The notes below the pieces were generated by a model. That model was not told where the DNA came from. It ran no database searches and saw only the letters and a list, made by a program, of their open reading frames with translations. From JAXMBX01 sp046349635 (GTDB taxonomy: Bacteria > Planctomycetota > Planctomycetia > Planctomycetales > Planctomycetaceae), in NCBI GenBank assembly GCA_046349635.1, contig JAXMBX010000038.1:1-50983 (forward strand): DNA of 50,983 nt, written 5' to 3'. A program made the translations under genes and the position numbers. Position 1 is the stretch's first letter. Every line of letters begins with the position of its first letter. This document shows, piece by piece, positions 39,690 through 48,889 of the stretch.

Positions 39690-41030
39690 TCAGAAGGTGT
39701 GGATCGAGGCAAATGAGCCGGTGTAGACCAACTGGAAGACGCCGAGGAAGGCATTCGCGAGTTCTTCGCCCGGGGTGAATTGCAGCAGCACTAAGTCGCC
39801 CGGCTGGATCAGGATCCGTTCGTTGGGATCGACCAGGGTCTTTTTGATGTTGACGCGAATGGGGACCTGGCCTCCTCCTGGTGTTTTGCGGATGACATAG
39901 CAGACAGAGGGAGGGACACCGATGTTGGTGGTTCGGATGGAGCCCAACTGACCACCGCGACCAAGGTTGCCGATACCGGTTCCCACCCCGCCGACCTGTG
40001 CCCCGGCGATGGAGAGTGCCCCCAGGACATCGAGGTCGTAGTCACGCGGGATCATGATTTCCTGCCCCTGCAGGATCCCGCCGGTGTAGAAGACTTCGGT
40101 ACTGCGGGCTTCAATCATCATGATGTCCCCGTCATTCAGAATGACTTCGTCCTGAGTGAACTGCGGAGGCTGGTCCGGATAGTAGCTCAGGGGGATGCGG
40201 GTGATGTTTTTGTCGGCGGGATCCTGGGGTCTGAGACTGCAGGGATCGGCACCACGGTGAATGGCGGCGAGGACGCTGTCCCGCTGCTCGGCATCCTTGA
40301 ACATGCCGCGATAAATGATGACTTCGTTCTTGGAAGAGTCGCCGGGCATGCCGCCGGTCTGGTTGAGTGCATGCAGGATGTCATTTTCGTAGGCGGGAAG
40401 CTCGATGATAAAACCGCCCCCCGAGCGGCCCTCCGAGGCAAAGTCGCGATTCGTGGTTCGATTCTGGATGCGGTTATACGTGGCCGAGTCGAGTTCCTGG
40501 CGGACGACGAGGACGCTGTGAGTCCGGGGACGGAGCAGGGAGACGATGATGCGTTCGCGTCCCTCCGGAAGAATTTTCTTATCGACGAGGAAGGCTTGCC
40601 GAATCTTGGCAGTTGCCTGTTCGACGGTCAATCCCTTGACAATGATCGCGTCAACATAAGGGAGTTTGATTGCCCCTGAGTCTTCGACGGGGATGGGATA
40701 GCCAAGCGAGGGGGGGCGGTTGTCTTCCTTCGGATTATTGACGGGGACTTCCTGGTCGTCGCGGCCCAGGACGTTTTCGATGTAGATGCCGAGTGTGTCC
40801 CCGACGTCCAGGAGGTAATTCTTGGGTTTGTCCTGGCGAAGGCGGGTCATGGAGGTCTTGAGCATGTCTTCGCGGGGACGCCCCAGGAGTTCACGAGGGA
40901 CGCGCGTGGGAGGGACGCCGTTCAGGGCGACGCACCCGTTTGAGGCACACAAGAGAAAGAGCATTCCCAAGCAAGTGAAAACTTGGCGACAGGGAATGGA
41001 TCGTTTCGGGATTAAGAGCGAGCCTGACAT
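39690..41030 (-). CDS. outer-membrane polysaccharide export lipoprotein, Wza/SLBB family
   Basis: 446 residues. The lipoprotein signal ends LLCASNGC (C33). The Poly_export domain (about 68-170) has KNYLLDVGDTLGIYIENV, GYPIPVEDSGAIKLPYVDAI, VKGLTVEQATAKIRQAF; SLBB-type segments follow (IELPAYENDILHALNQTGGMPG, DVLGALSIAGAQVGG) and IQPGDLVLLQFTPGEELAN near the end. Wza-like proteins form the outer-membrane channel for exported polysaccharide. AAGGAA precedes the ATG. It lies between a conserved lipoprotein (89 bases upstream) and a receiver-like protein, one operon on the minus strand. Frame intact. Confidence 0.9.
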   Translation of the reverse strand: MSGSLLIPKRSIPCRQVFTCLGMLFLLCASNGCVALNGVPPTRVPRELLGRPREDMLKTSMTRLRQDKPKNYLLDVGDTLGIYIENVLGRDDQEVPVNNPKEDNRPPSLGYPIPVEDSGAIKLPYVDAIIVKGLTVEQATAKIRQAFLVDKKILPEGRERIIVSLLRPRTHSVLVVRQELDSATYNRIQNRTTNRDFASEGRSGGGFIIELPAYENDILHALNQTGGMPGDSSKNEVIIYRGMFKDAEQRDSVLAAIHRGADPCSLRPQDPADKNITRIPLSYYPDQPPQFTQDEVILNDGDIMMIEARSTEVFYTGGILQGQEIMIPRDYDLDVLGALSIAGAQVGGVGTGIGNLGRGGQLGSIRTTNIGVPPSVCYVIRKTPGGGQVPIRVNIKKTLVDPNERILIQPGDLVLLQFTPGEELANAFLGVFQLVYTGSFASIHTF

Positions 41031-41119
41031 GGCGGATTTCCTTGGCGCGTCGCGCCTCGATAAATCGGTAACGTACGAATGACTGCGGTTTTTGAACTCA
41101 AGTGACCGGAGAGACGACC

Positions 41120-41851
41120 TCAGAGGGAGGTCTTGCCCGGCGGATCTTCCGGAGGAACGACGGGTTGAGGCTGCGGTTCCTGCGTCGCGGGAGTGGTGTC
41201 ACTCTGCGTCTTGATTGTGTTCGGTGATTTCGGAGCTTCGTCGTAGGTCGGTTCCGGCGGTTTGGGGACGCTGGGATCGAGCGGGACGGCCGCGGTTCCG
41301 GGGTTCCCCGGCGGTGAAGGAAGAATCTCCGGTGTCTCCGCCTGGGGACCGTTGCCGTTGAGGTACTCTTCGGGGATGGGAGTCGGTTCCGAGGAGTTGA
41401 TCTGTTGTGTCTCAATCGTGGACGGGGGCGGAGGTCCAAAGGGGACGGAAGTCGTGATGCGGGAAAGGTCGGCGACACCATCCTGTTCGGCGACGGCGAC
41501 ACCGTGGCGGTAACCGTCAAACCAGGTATTGGTCCGATCGGCTCCCCCCATCCCCATGTTTTTTGCCTTCCAGTAGCGACGCGGGGGGAGAGCGGGAGGA
41601 CAGCCATTCAATCCGGACGCGCGATCGACATAGCCGGTTTTGAATCCGCGCTCGAAGTCATCTCGGCAGGGGAGGTCGGCGTACATCTTCTTGCAGGCGC
41701 CCCAGGCCATATGGGCAAGGTACTTGTTATGTGCCTTGATTTGCAGCTCATCCCGCAGGTCGCGGAAGCGGGTGTATACAGTGATGCATCCTGGAAGGAG
41801 CATCAGAATGCTCAGAACGGCAATCGTCGAGCTTGCCCGGCGCAACAACAT
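41120..41851 (-). CDS. conserved planctomycete lipoprotein with Pro-rich tail
   Basis: About 243 residues from MLLRRASSTIAVLSILMLL at 41851, with GGGAGG 11 bases upstream and lipobox LPGC (C22). The conserved part (about 30-130) reads KKMYADLPCRDDFERGFKTG, YVDRASGLNGCPPALPPRRYW, NTWFDGYRHGVAVAEQDGV; I recall this as a family found across planctomycetes with no assigned function. The last roughly 110 residues are a Pro/Thr/Glu-rich disordered tail. As first gene of the operon with the Wza-like exporter it probably works in the outer envelope. Frame intact. Confidence 0.8.
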   Translation of the reverse strand: MLLRRASSTIAVLSILMLLPGCITVYTRFRDLRDELQIKAHNKYLAHMAWGACKKMYADLPCRDDFERGFKTGYVDRASGLNGCPPALPPRRYWKAKNMGMGGADRTNTWFDGYRHGVAVAEQDGVADLSRITTSVPFGPPPPSTIETQQINSSEPTPIPEEYLNGNGPQAETPEILPSPPGNPGTAAVPLDPSVPKPPEPTYDEAPKSPNTIKTQSDTTPATQEPQPQPVVPPEDPPGKTSL

Positions 41852-42293
41852 TATCCAGCCTCCCTGTGAAAGCCCGGTTCCAGCGCCACACAAAAGGGAT
41901 GACTCCCTTTTCAGGCCCCCTTGTGACAAACAAGGTGTGGGATGGAGACCGCACTCCAATGCCGGTGCGGTCGGTCCACGGACTCTCAATCCATACAATC
42001 GGCACAGGCCGCAAAGTTACTTCAGTTTTACAGGGGGAATGTTCGCGGCGGATGGGCGGGATGCGCTCTAAGTGTTTGCCGTTCAGTTATTTAACAAAGC
42101 TGGCGTGGGTGTCCGATTTAATAGGAGGCCGGACGATCGGTATTTTCAATTCAATTCGTACAACCGCTACCACCGATAAAGTCGATGTCACAGGATTTGT
42201 TTTGCACGCGGAGTCTGCGGCCGAGAGGGAGCGCCTCAGGGGCGTTTCACACGATTGGGGCCGATCTGCTCCGGGATGTCGGGGGGACGTGCG
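41852..42293. other. divergent spacer upstream of the export operon and HEAT-repeat gene
   Basis: About 440 bases with no supported gene. AT-richer stretches (42085-42180) look like promoter DNA, but no consensus pair can be claimed. A GGGGGA Shine-Dalgarno at about 42281 precedes the HEAT gene. Confidence 0.4.
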
Positions 42294-44306
42294 ATGGGAA
42301 TGGGTGTGTCGACAGAGCTGCGCAGATTCCGTCCGTATCAATGCGCCAGGCCCTTGATCGCGACGGCGATCCTGGGGATGTGTCTTGCGGGACATGCCCT
42401 GGGGGGATTTCCCTGGGAGACACGTGAAACCCGGGGCAAGGTTCCGGCGCACATCGAAGTCGGGCGGATGATGACCATCGCCGGCCAGTTCGAGCGGCAA
42501 AAGAATTACGCGAAAGCGGCCGCGATTTACCGCCAGGTTCTGGCCCAGAATACCGGGCACTTGGAAGCGCAGAAGCGGTTGGACTTCGCGCTGGCGCAAA
42601 TCGGCGAGTCGTCGAATTCGCCGACAATGATCGCCCGTAACCAGGCCCATCCGATTCCCACGACGATTCCGGAAACGGAAGCGGTCGAAGAAGTGACGGC
42701 ACCCCAGAAGCCGGTGGTGGATCGGCTGATCGTGAAGATGCCGGGGGGGGCGATGCCCGCCGTCACTCACCCGCCAGCGCTCAAGCCTCTGCCGCGGATT
42801 GAAGCGCGGGTGACGGCCTCGCCTGTCGCGCCGCATGAGAACTCTGTCGCGCAGAATGCAAACCGAGAGGACGAAACTCGCGTGACGCCCGTCCCGACGG
42901 AAACGCTGATGTCGGAGTATCCCCCCCGTTTGACGGCGGAGGAGACGGCCGTCGAAGCGGAAGAGCCTAAATTCTTGAGCGTTCGGGCGGTTGCCCAACC
43001 GCACGGTATTGTGCCTCCCTTGACCCGGAAGTTGTCCCTGTGGCGCGCGGCCAAACCGCTGCCTGAGGAGACTGAAGTCACGGAGCCTGATGAGAAAATC
43101 TCGTCCCCTTTCCAGGCGATGTTGCAGGAAGAAGAGAATTCCGATCCGGCTGAAGAAGCGGAATCAGAAGAAGCGGGGGGCATCGTCAGACTGTCGGAAC
43201 TCCCGGAAGAATCATTCCCGAACAAGCCTGGAGTGATCAAAACGAATACTGAGGGTAACGAAGGAACGGAAGAAGAAGCCACGGTTGCGGAACCGGAGGC
43301 TGCTCACCGGTCCACCTGGAAGGCGCGCAATCCGGGGCAGGAAGTGGTCGTGGCGTCCGCACGGACCTCGACGACGGTGGTCGTGACTCCCCTGCCGACG
43401 GAGGCTCCTCACAACCGCGTGGAAAAGAAAATCGTGGAAAAGAAAGAGCCCACGGAGACCGGCAAACCGCTGATGAGTTCCCGCCTGCAGGAGACGACGG
43501 AATATCGAACCGGCCTGATCGCCCTCTGTCCCCGGGCGACCCAGGAAATCCGCCGGTTGATTCGCTCGATGGAGACGCCGAGCGTCCGTCTGCGAAAAGG
43601 TTCCCTGCTGCGGTTATGTGACGCCGGTCCGGCAGCGGAGTCCGCTTTGCCCGCCGTCCGAGAGATGCTCATGGATCCGGACGATTCCGTGCGTGTGATG
43701 GCGGCCCGCGGCTTGTGGAAGATTCGTCGCGAAACCACCGGACTGCAGACCTTGCAGGACATCGCCGCGAAGGGGAACACCGAGGAGACCTGCCTGGCGG
43801 CCTACACGCTGGGTGAAATGGGACAATCAGCCAGAGAGGCGATCCCCGTGCTGGAGCGGCTTTGCAAGGCACGGAACGGGTTCGTGCGTCTGCACGCGGC
43901 GGAAGCCGTCTGGAAGATCAAGGGGAACGATGAGAAGTCATTGTCGGTGATGATCGATGCGTTGAATTCGGAGGACATCGGCGAACGTTGGGTGGCGGCT
44001 TATGTCCTCTCCGCGAGCGGGAGTAAACGTCTCGACCTGATCAACGCGTTGAATCAGACGCTGGATGATCGTGAACCGGCTGTCCAGAGCAGTGCGGCAT
44101 TTGCGCTGGGCTGCCTGGGGAAAGAGGCTTCGGCGGCAACACCGCGTCTGGTTTCGCTGTTCGAGTCCACCAGCCTCGACCAGCACCTCCGCGTGACCGC
44201 CTATCACGCGCTGTCGAACATCGAGCCGCTGACGGCGCAGAAGTTCACCAAGATCAGCGTGCAGAAACCGGCGGCTCCCCCCACGCTGGGGCAGGTCCGC
44301 CGCTGA
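42294..44306 (+). CDS. exported TPR/HEAT-repeat protein
   Basis: 670 residues from MGMGVSTELRRFRPYQC at 42294; GGGGGA lies 7 bases before. A signal peptide (LIATAILGMCLAGHALG, about 20-38) is followed by a TPR-like pair of helices (GQFERQKNYAKAAAIYRQVLAQNTGHLEAQKRL, about 60-95), a long acidic, Pro/Glu-rich disordered middle (about 105-400), then HEAT repeats (about 410-665), for example DPDDSVRVMAARGLWKIRR, LGEMGQSAREAIPVLERL and VQSSAAFALGCLGKEASAA. Likely a periplasmic scaffold. It is divergent from the polysaccharide-export operon, sharing its promoter region, which hints at a shared envelope role. Frame intact; no enzymatic motif. Confidence 0.82.
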   Translation: MGMGVSTELRRFRPYQCARPLIATAILGMCLAGHALGGFPWETRETRGKVPAHIEVGRMMTIAGQFERQKNYAKAAAIYRQVLAQNTGHLEAQKRLDFALAQIGESSNSPTMIARNQAHPIPTTIPETEAVEEVTAPQKPVVDRLIVKMPGGAMPAVTHPPALKPLPRIEARVTASPVAPHENSVAQNANREDETRVTPVPTETLMSEYPPRLTAEETAVEAEEPKFLSVRAVAQPHGIVPPLTRKLSLWRAAKPLPEETEVTEPDEKISSPFQAMLQEEENSDPAEEAESEEAGGIVRLSELPEESFPNKPGVIKTNTEGNEGTEEEATVAEPEAAHRSTWKARNPGQEVVVASARTSTTVVVTPLPTEAPHNRVEKKIVEKKEPTETGKPLMSSRLQETTEYRTGLIALCPRATQEIRRLIRSMETPSVRLRKGSLLRLCDAGPAAESALPAVREMLMDPDDSVRVMAARGLWKIRRETTGLQTLQDIAAKGNTEETCLAAYTLGEMGQSAREAIPVLERLCKARNGFVRLHAAEAVWKIKGNDEKSLSVMIDALNSEDIGERWVAAYVLSASGSKRLDLINALNQTLDDREPAVQSSAAFALGCLGKEASAATPRLVSLFESTSLDQHLRVTAYHALSNIEPLTAQKFTKISVQKPAAPPTLGQVRR

Positions 44307-44321
44307 GCAGGGGTCAACCGC

Positions 44322-45524
44322 TCATTTTTTCGCGGGGGCGTTGTCCCCTTCGCGGATCCAGGACTCGGTGAAGCCGACGTGCTTCATCGTCTTTCCCTTG
44401 GCATCGTCGAAATAGCTATAGATGGCATGAATGGCGCCATCCGCCCCCTGAATGATCGCGGGGTAATGATACGATCCTTTGGGATGCTGTTCGAGATGCC
44501 GGGTCCACTTCCAGGTCTTGCCGTCGTCGTCTGAAAGTGAGACGGCGAGGTGGTTCCGTCCCTGCGTGAGATCGTTGTAGATCAGGACCCAGTTGCCATT
44601 TCGCAGGACGACGCCGTCAATACCGGCGCCGGGATTGGGAAGGACACTGCTTTCGACGGGCCCCCAGGTGAGGCCGTCATCTTTGGACTCGGAGACGCGA
44701 ATCTTGTCGGTGAGACCGTTTTCCCGCATGTAGGCGACGAGCGAGCCATCCTTGCGGCGCATGACGGTGGGCTGGATGTTTCCAAAGCCAATGAGGGGCT
44801 TGCTGGCGTACCAGGAGCGGCCGTCGTCATCGCTGACGGCCATGATGGAAAAGGAATAGGTGTCGCAGTACAGGGGGAGCAGGATGCGTCCGGTGGGGAG
44901 AATGATCGGCTTGCAGCGGGGCATCCAGCCAAGACGCTGATTGAGCTTGTTCTTGAGGAGTTCTTTCACCTTGGTGACGTATTGCTGCTGCTTGTCGGAG
45001 AGTTTGGATCCGACTTTCTTCACGAGGTCGTCGAGCACCGCGATCGCATCGTTACTGAAGTCCTCGGGCTTGAGAAACAGAACGCCGCTCCGGAACCAGT
45101 GGGGTGAACCCGGCCCCATGTAGTCGGCGGAGACGAGATAATTGGTCAGTGCGGATTCCCAGTGGTTGTCGAGGATGATGGGCCAGAAGAGCCACAGCCG
45201 ACCGAAGCGGTCGATCATCATCGTGGTATTGCAGTCCGGGAAGCCGGGATAATCGGCCATGAGGAAATCGGGTGACCATTGCTTGTCCCCTTTGCGAAGG
45301 CGCGCGCCGTAGATCGCGACGTTGTCCGCGCTGCGCTCTCCATCCCCCCGGTACCAGGAAGCGAGCAGATCCCCATTCGGAAGCTCGACGATCCCCGGCG
45401 CATGGTTATGTTCTTTGCGGAGCGGGAAGACCATCTCCGATTGCAGCAGTTCCTCAGCCTGAGCGGCCAGCGGGAGCAGCGACAAGAACAGGGGGAGGAC
45501 GATACGGCGGAGGATGCGTGTCAT
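44322..45524 (-). CDS. exported sialidase-like BNR/Asp-box protein
   Basis: 400 residues. Signal peptide MTRILRRIVLPLFLSLLPLAAQA, then a six-bladed beta-propeller with Asp boxes SDDDGRSW, SKDDGLTW and SDDDGKTW. Also APGIVELPNGDLLASWYRGD, GWMPRCKPIILPTGRILLPLY, and YHYPAIIQGADGAIHAIYSY, as in the exo-alpha-sialidase-like family abundant in planctomycetes. True sialidases carry an arginine triad, which I cannot assign with confidence, so the substrate may be another sugar acid or rhamnose-type unit. It starts 36 bases after the P450 stop on the same strand, so they may share a transcript. Frame intact. Confidence 0.87.
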   Translation of the reverse strand: MTRILRRIVLPLFLSLLPLAAQAEELLQSEMVFPLRKEHNHAPGIVELPNGDLLASWYRGDGERSADNVAIYGARLRKGDKQWSPDFLMADYPGFPDCNTTMMIDRFGRLWLFWPIILDNHWESALTNYLVSADYMGPGSPHWFRSGVLFLKPEDFSNDAIAVLDDLVKKVGSKLSDKQQQYVTKVKELLKNKLNQRLGWMPRCKPIILPTGRILLPLYCDTYSFSIMAVSDDDGRSWYASKPLIGFGNIQPTVMRRKDGSLVAYMRENGLTDKIRVSESKDDGLTWGPVESSVLPNPGAGIDGVVLRNGNWVLIYNDLTQGRNHLAVSLSDDDGKTWKWTRHLEQHPKGSYHYPAIIQGADGAIHAIYSYFDDAKGKTMKHVGFTESWIREGDNAPAKK

Positions 45525-45560
45525 GGGAGGCCTCGCAATCGGGAGAGTTTTCGAGAGATG

Positions 45561-46911
45561 TCAGGACTTTTTGCGCGGAGTGACGATCATGCGGAGCGGC
45601 TGGTTGGGTTTGAGAGTGAAAGTCGCCTTGGGTGCTACCGTCAATCCCGGCACGGCGGTGAATTGGAAACGTTGAATCAGGGTGGCGAGGACCATGGTTG
45701 CTTCGAGCATGGCAAAGGTGTTGCCGATGCAGGTACGAGGCCCGCCGCCGAAGGGGAAGTAAACGATGCGCGGCAGCCGCTTCTGCAGATCGTTTTCCCA
45801 GCGTTCGGGTCGGAATTCGAGGGGATCGTCCCAGAAGCGGGGATCGCGGTGCATGGACCACTGGGCCATGAGAACCGTCATTCCCTTTTCGATGGGATAG
45901 CCACCGATTTCACAGGGTTCGATGGCCTCGCGTCCAATAATGTAGGCGGGCGGATACAACCGAAAAGTTTCCAGAAGTATGTGCTCCGCGTACTTCAGTT
46001 GGGGAACGTCGTCCATGGTGCAGGGGCGGTCACCCAGGACACGGTCGACTTCCTCCTGCAATTTGCGCTGCACTTCGGGATGCTGCGTGATTGCGTACCA
46101 GGCCCAGCTCAGGGTGAGGGCGGTGGTTTCATGCCCAGCCAGGAAGAGGGTCATGACCTCGTCCCGGAGTTGCCGGTCGGTCATGCCGGTCTCGATCTTC
46201 TTCATCGCGTGCGTGAAGGAGCAGGGAGAGGAGATCGTTAAAGTTCCCGGGATCACGGCGGCGTTCCCGGATTAGACCGTAAACGAGTTCGTCGAGTTTT
46301 TTAACGGCGGCCAGAAATTGCCGATTGGCGGTCGTGGGGATCGCGAGCGGGATCTGGACGATGCTGTTGAAACGGAGCATGAAGTGCTGCTGGGCGACCA
46401 TCAAGGCCGAGCCGACGTCACCTTCGTGCCCGGTGACATCGGAACTGAACAGGACACGGGTCGCGATGCGGAGCATCAGGCCGGACATATCCTCGGCAAA
46501 ATCGCGTTCTTCCCCCTCGCGCCAGGTATCGAGGAGTTGCCGGGTGAGATCGACGAAGGCGGGGGCATATTGCTGCAGCCGTTGCGGGAGAAAGGCGGGT
46601 TGGGCCATGCGCCGCTGCCGCAGCCAAAAATCTCCATCGCTGGAGAGGAGTCCCTTACCGAGCAGCTTGGGAGAAAGACGGAGTGCGAAATGCTTGCGAA
46701 AATGGCGATTTTTCTGGACGAGAATCTGTTCAATCGCTTCGGGGGAGTGAACGAGGATGATCTTGTGGAAGCCGAACCGCAGATAGGTGAAGTCGCCGTA
46801 GTCGCGGCCGCAATCGACGAAGAACTGCAGACGATCTTTTTTCAGCGCGGCAAGATTGCCGCCAAGAAACCGGCCTTTGGGGCCGGGAGGACGTCGAAGA
46901 GTAGTGGCCAT
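45561..46911 (-). CDS. cytochrome P450 (one frameshift)
   Basis: About 449 residues from MATTLRRPPGPKGRFLGGNL at 46911 (an upstream start at 46986 is possible). Haem monooxygenase with the I-helix oxygen motif AGHETT, ExxR in LLETFRLYPP, the PERW segment RPERWENDL and the haem loop FPFGGGPRTCIGNTFA carrying the Cys ligand. The PPGPKG start without a membrane anchor and the CYP102/CYP4-like haem loop fit bacterial fatty-acid or terpene hydroxylases; substrate unknown. An extra base at about 46194 breaks the frame: removing it gives HARDEEDETGMTDRQLRDEV, the expected F-G to I-helix linker. No ferredoxin or reductase gene is adjacent. Confidence 0.9.
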
Positions 46912-47211
46912 ACGTCTGATGAAACCCGAGAGACTGTGTAAAAGCACTTTAGAGACAACATAGCGGGAGGTCACCGCGGGGGACAAGTCCCGCTGCAGCC
47001 CGCCGTCGTACTCTCCGCAAAGAAGAGGCTGTGGGGGGGATTATTGCCGCGGGATTTGTGAAATTACGGCGTGAAAATCACAGGCTTTCTTTCGATTAAA
47101 TTCCGGGTAAGATAGAACTTCTTCCGTGAAACGCTTCGCGCGTACCACAATCCGCAAGTCTGAGTCGTAGCCTGTCTGCCGACGATCCTGATTCACACCC
47201 AAGGGGCGCTC
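46912..47211. other. divergent spacer between the P450 and glgC
   Basis: 300 bases without a supported gene. An AT-rich stretch at 47080-47125 is a plausible promoter area for glgC; AAGGGG lies about 7 bases before the glgC ATG. Confidence 0.4.
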
Positions 47212-48503
47212 ATGAGAAACGTTGTCACTCTGGTTCTGGGAGGGGGTAAGGGAACGAGACTTTATCCCTTAACGAAGTACCGTTCGAAGCCTGCCGTTCC
47301 TCTGGCGGGCAAGTACCGCCTGATTGACATCCCGATTTCGAATTGCCTCAACAGCGGCCTGAACCGGATTTATCTGCTGACCCAGTTCAACTCCGTCAGC
47401 CTGCACAAACATATCCGGGATACGTACAACTTCGATCCGTTCCACCGGGGTTCGTGGAAATTCTGGCGGCCCAGCAGACGTTTGAAAATGTGAACTGGTA
47501 CGAAGGGACGGCGGATGCGGTTCGCAAGCACATCCGCTACATCGAGCAACCGGGAGTGGAGTACGTTTTGATTCTTTCCGGAGATCAACTGTACCGGATG
47601 AATTACGCGGAAATGATCAAGACTCATCAGGAGTCAAAAGCGGATGTGACGATCGGGGCCGTGCCGGTTTCCACTGAGCAGGCCAAAGATTTCGGGATCA
47701 TGCGGCTGGATGATTCCGGCCGCGTTGTGGGCTTCCTGGAAAAGCCGAAAACTCTGGAGGAGCTGAAAATCGTCCGGACGGATCCGGCCTGGATCGATGC
47801 CCGGTGGATTCCCAGCCGGGGGCGGGAAGCACTCGCGAGCATGGGGATTTATGTCTTCAAGAAAGATGCGCTCCTGGACGTGCTGACGAAGACGGACTAC
47901 CAGGATTTCGGCAAGGAGATTTTTCCGGCGTCCATCCGGACGAAGCACGTGCAGGTGCACATGTTCGACAGTTACTGGGAAGATATCGGAACGATCAAGG
48001 CGTTCTACCAGGCGAACCTGGATCTGACGAAAGAGCAGGCCCCGTTCCAGCTCACGTCTCCGACGGCGCCGATTTACTCGCGTCCCCGGTTCCTGGCGCC
48101 CACCCGATTTGACGGTGTGACGGTCAAGCAAAGCCTGATCGCGGATGGCTGCACGATCGGGAAAGGGACAGTCATTGAAAACAGCGTGATCGGATTGCGG
48201 TTCAATATCGGAAGCAACGTCACGATTCGGAACTCTGTGTTGATGGGGGCGGACTTCTTTCAGACTCCCGAGGACATTCAGGCGCACGCGAACCGGGGGG
48301 AGCCTCCGATCGGCGTGGGGGATGGCTCGGTGATTGAAGGGGCGATTGTCGACAAGAACTGCCGTATCGGCCGGAACGTCCGGGTCGTGAACCGCAGTGG
48401 AGTGGATTCCTGCCCCGAAACTCCGGAATACATCATCTGTGACGGGATCGTGGTCGTCCCCAAGGAGACGGTCCTTCCGAATGGCTGGACGACCCCTGAA
48501 TGA
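47212..48503 (+). CDS. glgC: glucose-1-phosphate adenylyltransferase (one-base frameshift)
   Basis: About 430 residues once repaired. Makes ADP-glucose from glucose-1-phosphate and ATP, the committed step of glycogen synthesis. VLGGGKGTRLYPLTKYRSKPAVP is the nucleotidyltransferase signature and start; SGDQLYRMNY, GFLEKPKT and ASMGIYVFKKDAL follow; the C-terminal left-handed beta-helix runs IADGCTIGKGTVIENSVIG, VIEGAIVDKNCRIGRNV. The frame breaks at about 47451: adding one T to CGGGGTTCG restores HRGFVEILAAQQT, as in cyanobacterial and plant-type GlgC. The stop overlaps the ATG of the next gene (ATGA). No other glycogen gene is in the window. Confidence 0.93.
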
Positions 48504-48862
48504 ACTCCCCGGCCATGAACTCCCCGGACCCGCACGAGAATCCGCAGCCAAAGGGGATGGAGACCGAAGCCTTTCGTGACCCGCCCCGCGTGGGGCTGCT
48601 GTACCGCCTGGTGGCGATCGTCGGGGTGTTGTTCGTAGTGACGATCCTCGCGCTGGCGGCGGATATCTTCGGCAACCCCCAGGCGCCGGTCGCGGTCTTT
48701 CTGAACCGGTATGGCATGGCGTTGATTCTGGGAGAGGTGGGGTTGATGATTGTGCTGGGGATTGCGGCGATGCGTCTGGACAGGACGCCTCCTCCTCCCT
48801 CCCGATATGCCGCGGAGCAGACGCCGGCAGATCCGCAAGCGACGCACCAGCCTGAAGAATGA
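48500..48862 (+). CDS. small two-TM membrane protein of unknown function
   Basis: 120 residues. Hydrophilic N-terminus, then two hydrophobic helices (LLYRLVAIVGVLFVVTILALAA at about 34-55; MALILGEVGLMIVLGIAAM at about 73-91) and a Pro-rich tail. Its ATG overlaps the glgC stop by four bases and ligA begins 27 bases after its stop, so the three genes form a compact transcription unit. I do not recognise the family; no motif suggests a function. Confidence 0.75.
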   Translation: MNSPAMNSPDPHENPQPKGMETEAFRDPPRVGLLYRLVAIVGVLFVVTILALAADIFGNPQAPVAVFLNRYGMALILGEVGLMIVLGIAAMRLDRTPPPPSRYAAEQTPADPQATHQPEE

Positions 48863-48889
48863 CCTCACCGACAAAAGGTGTTCCGTTCC

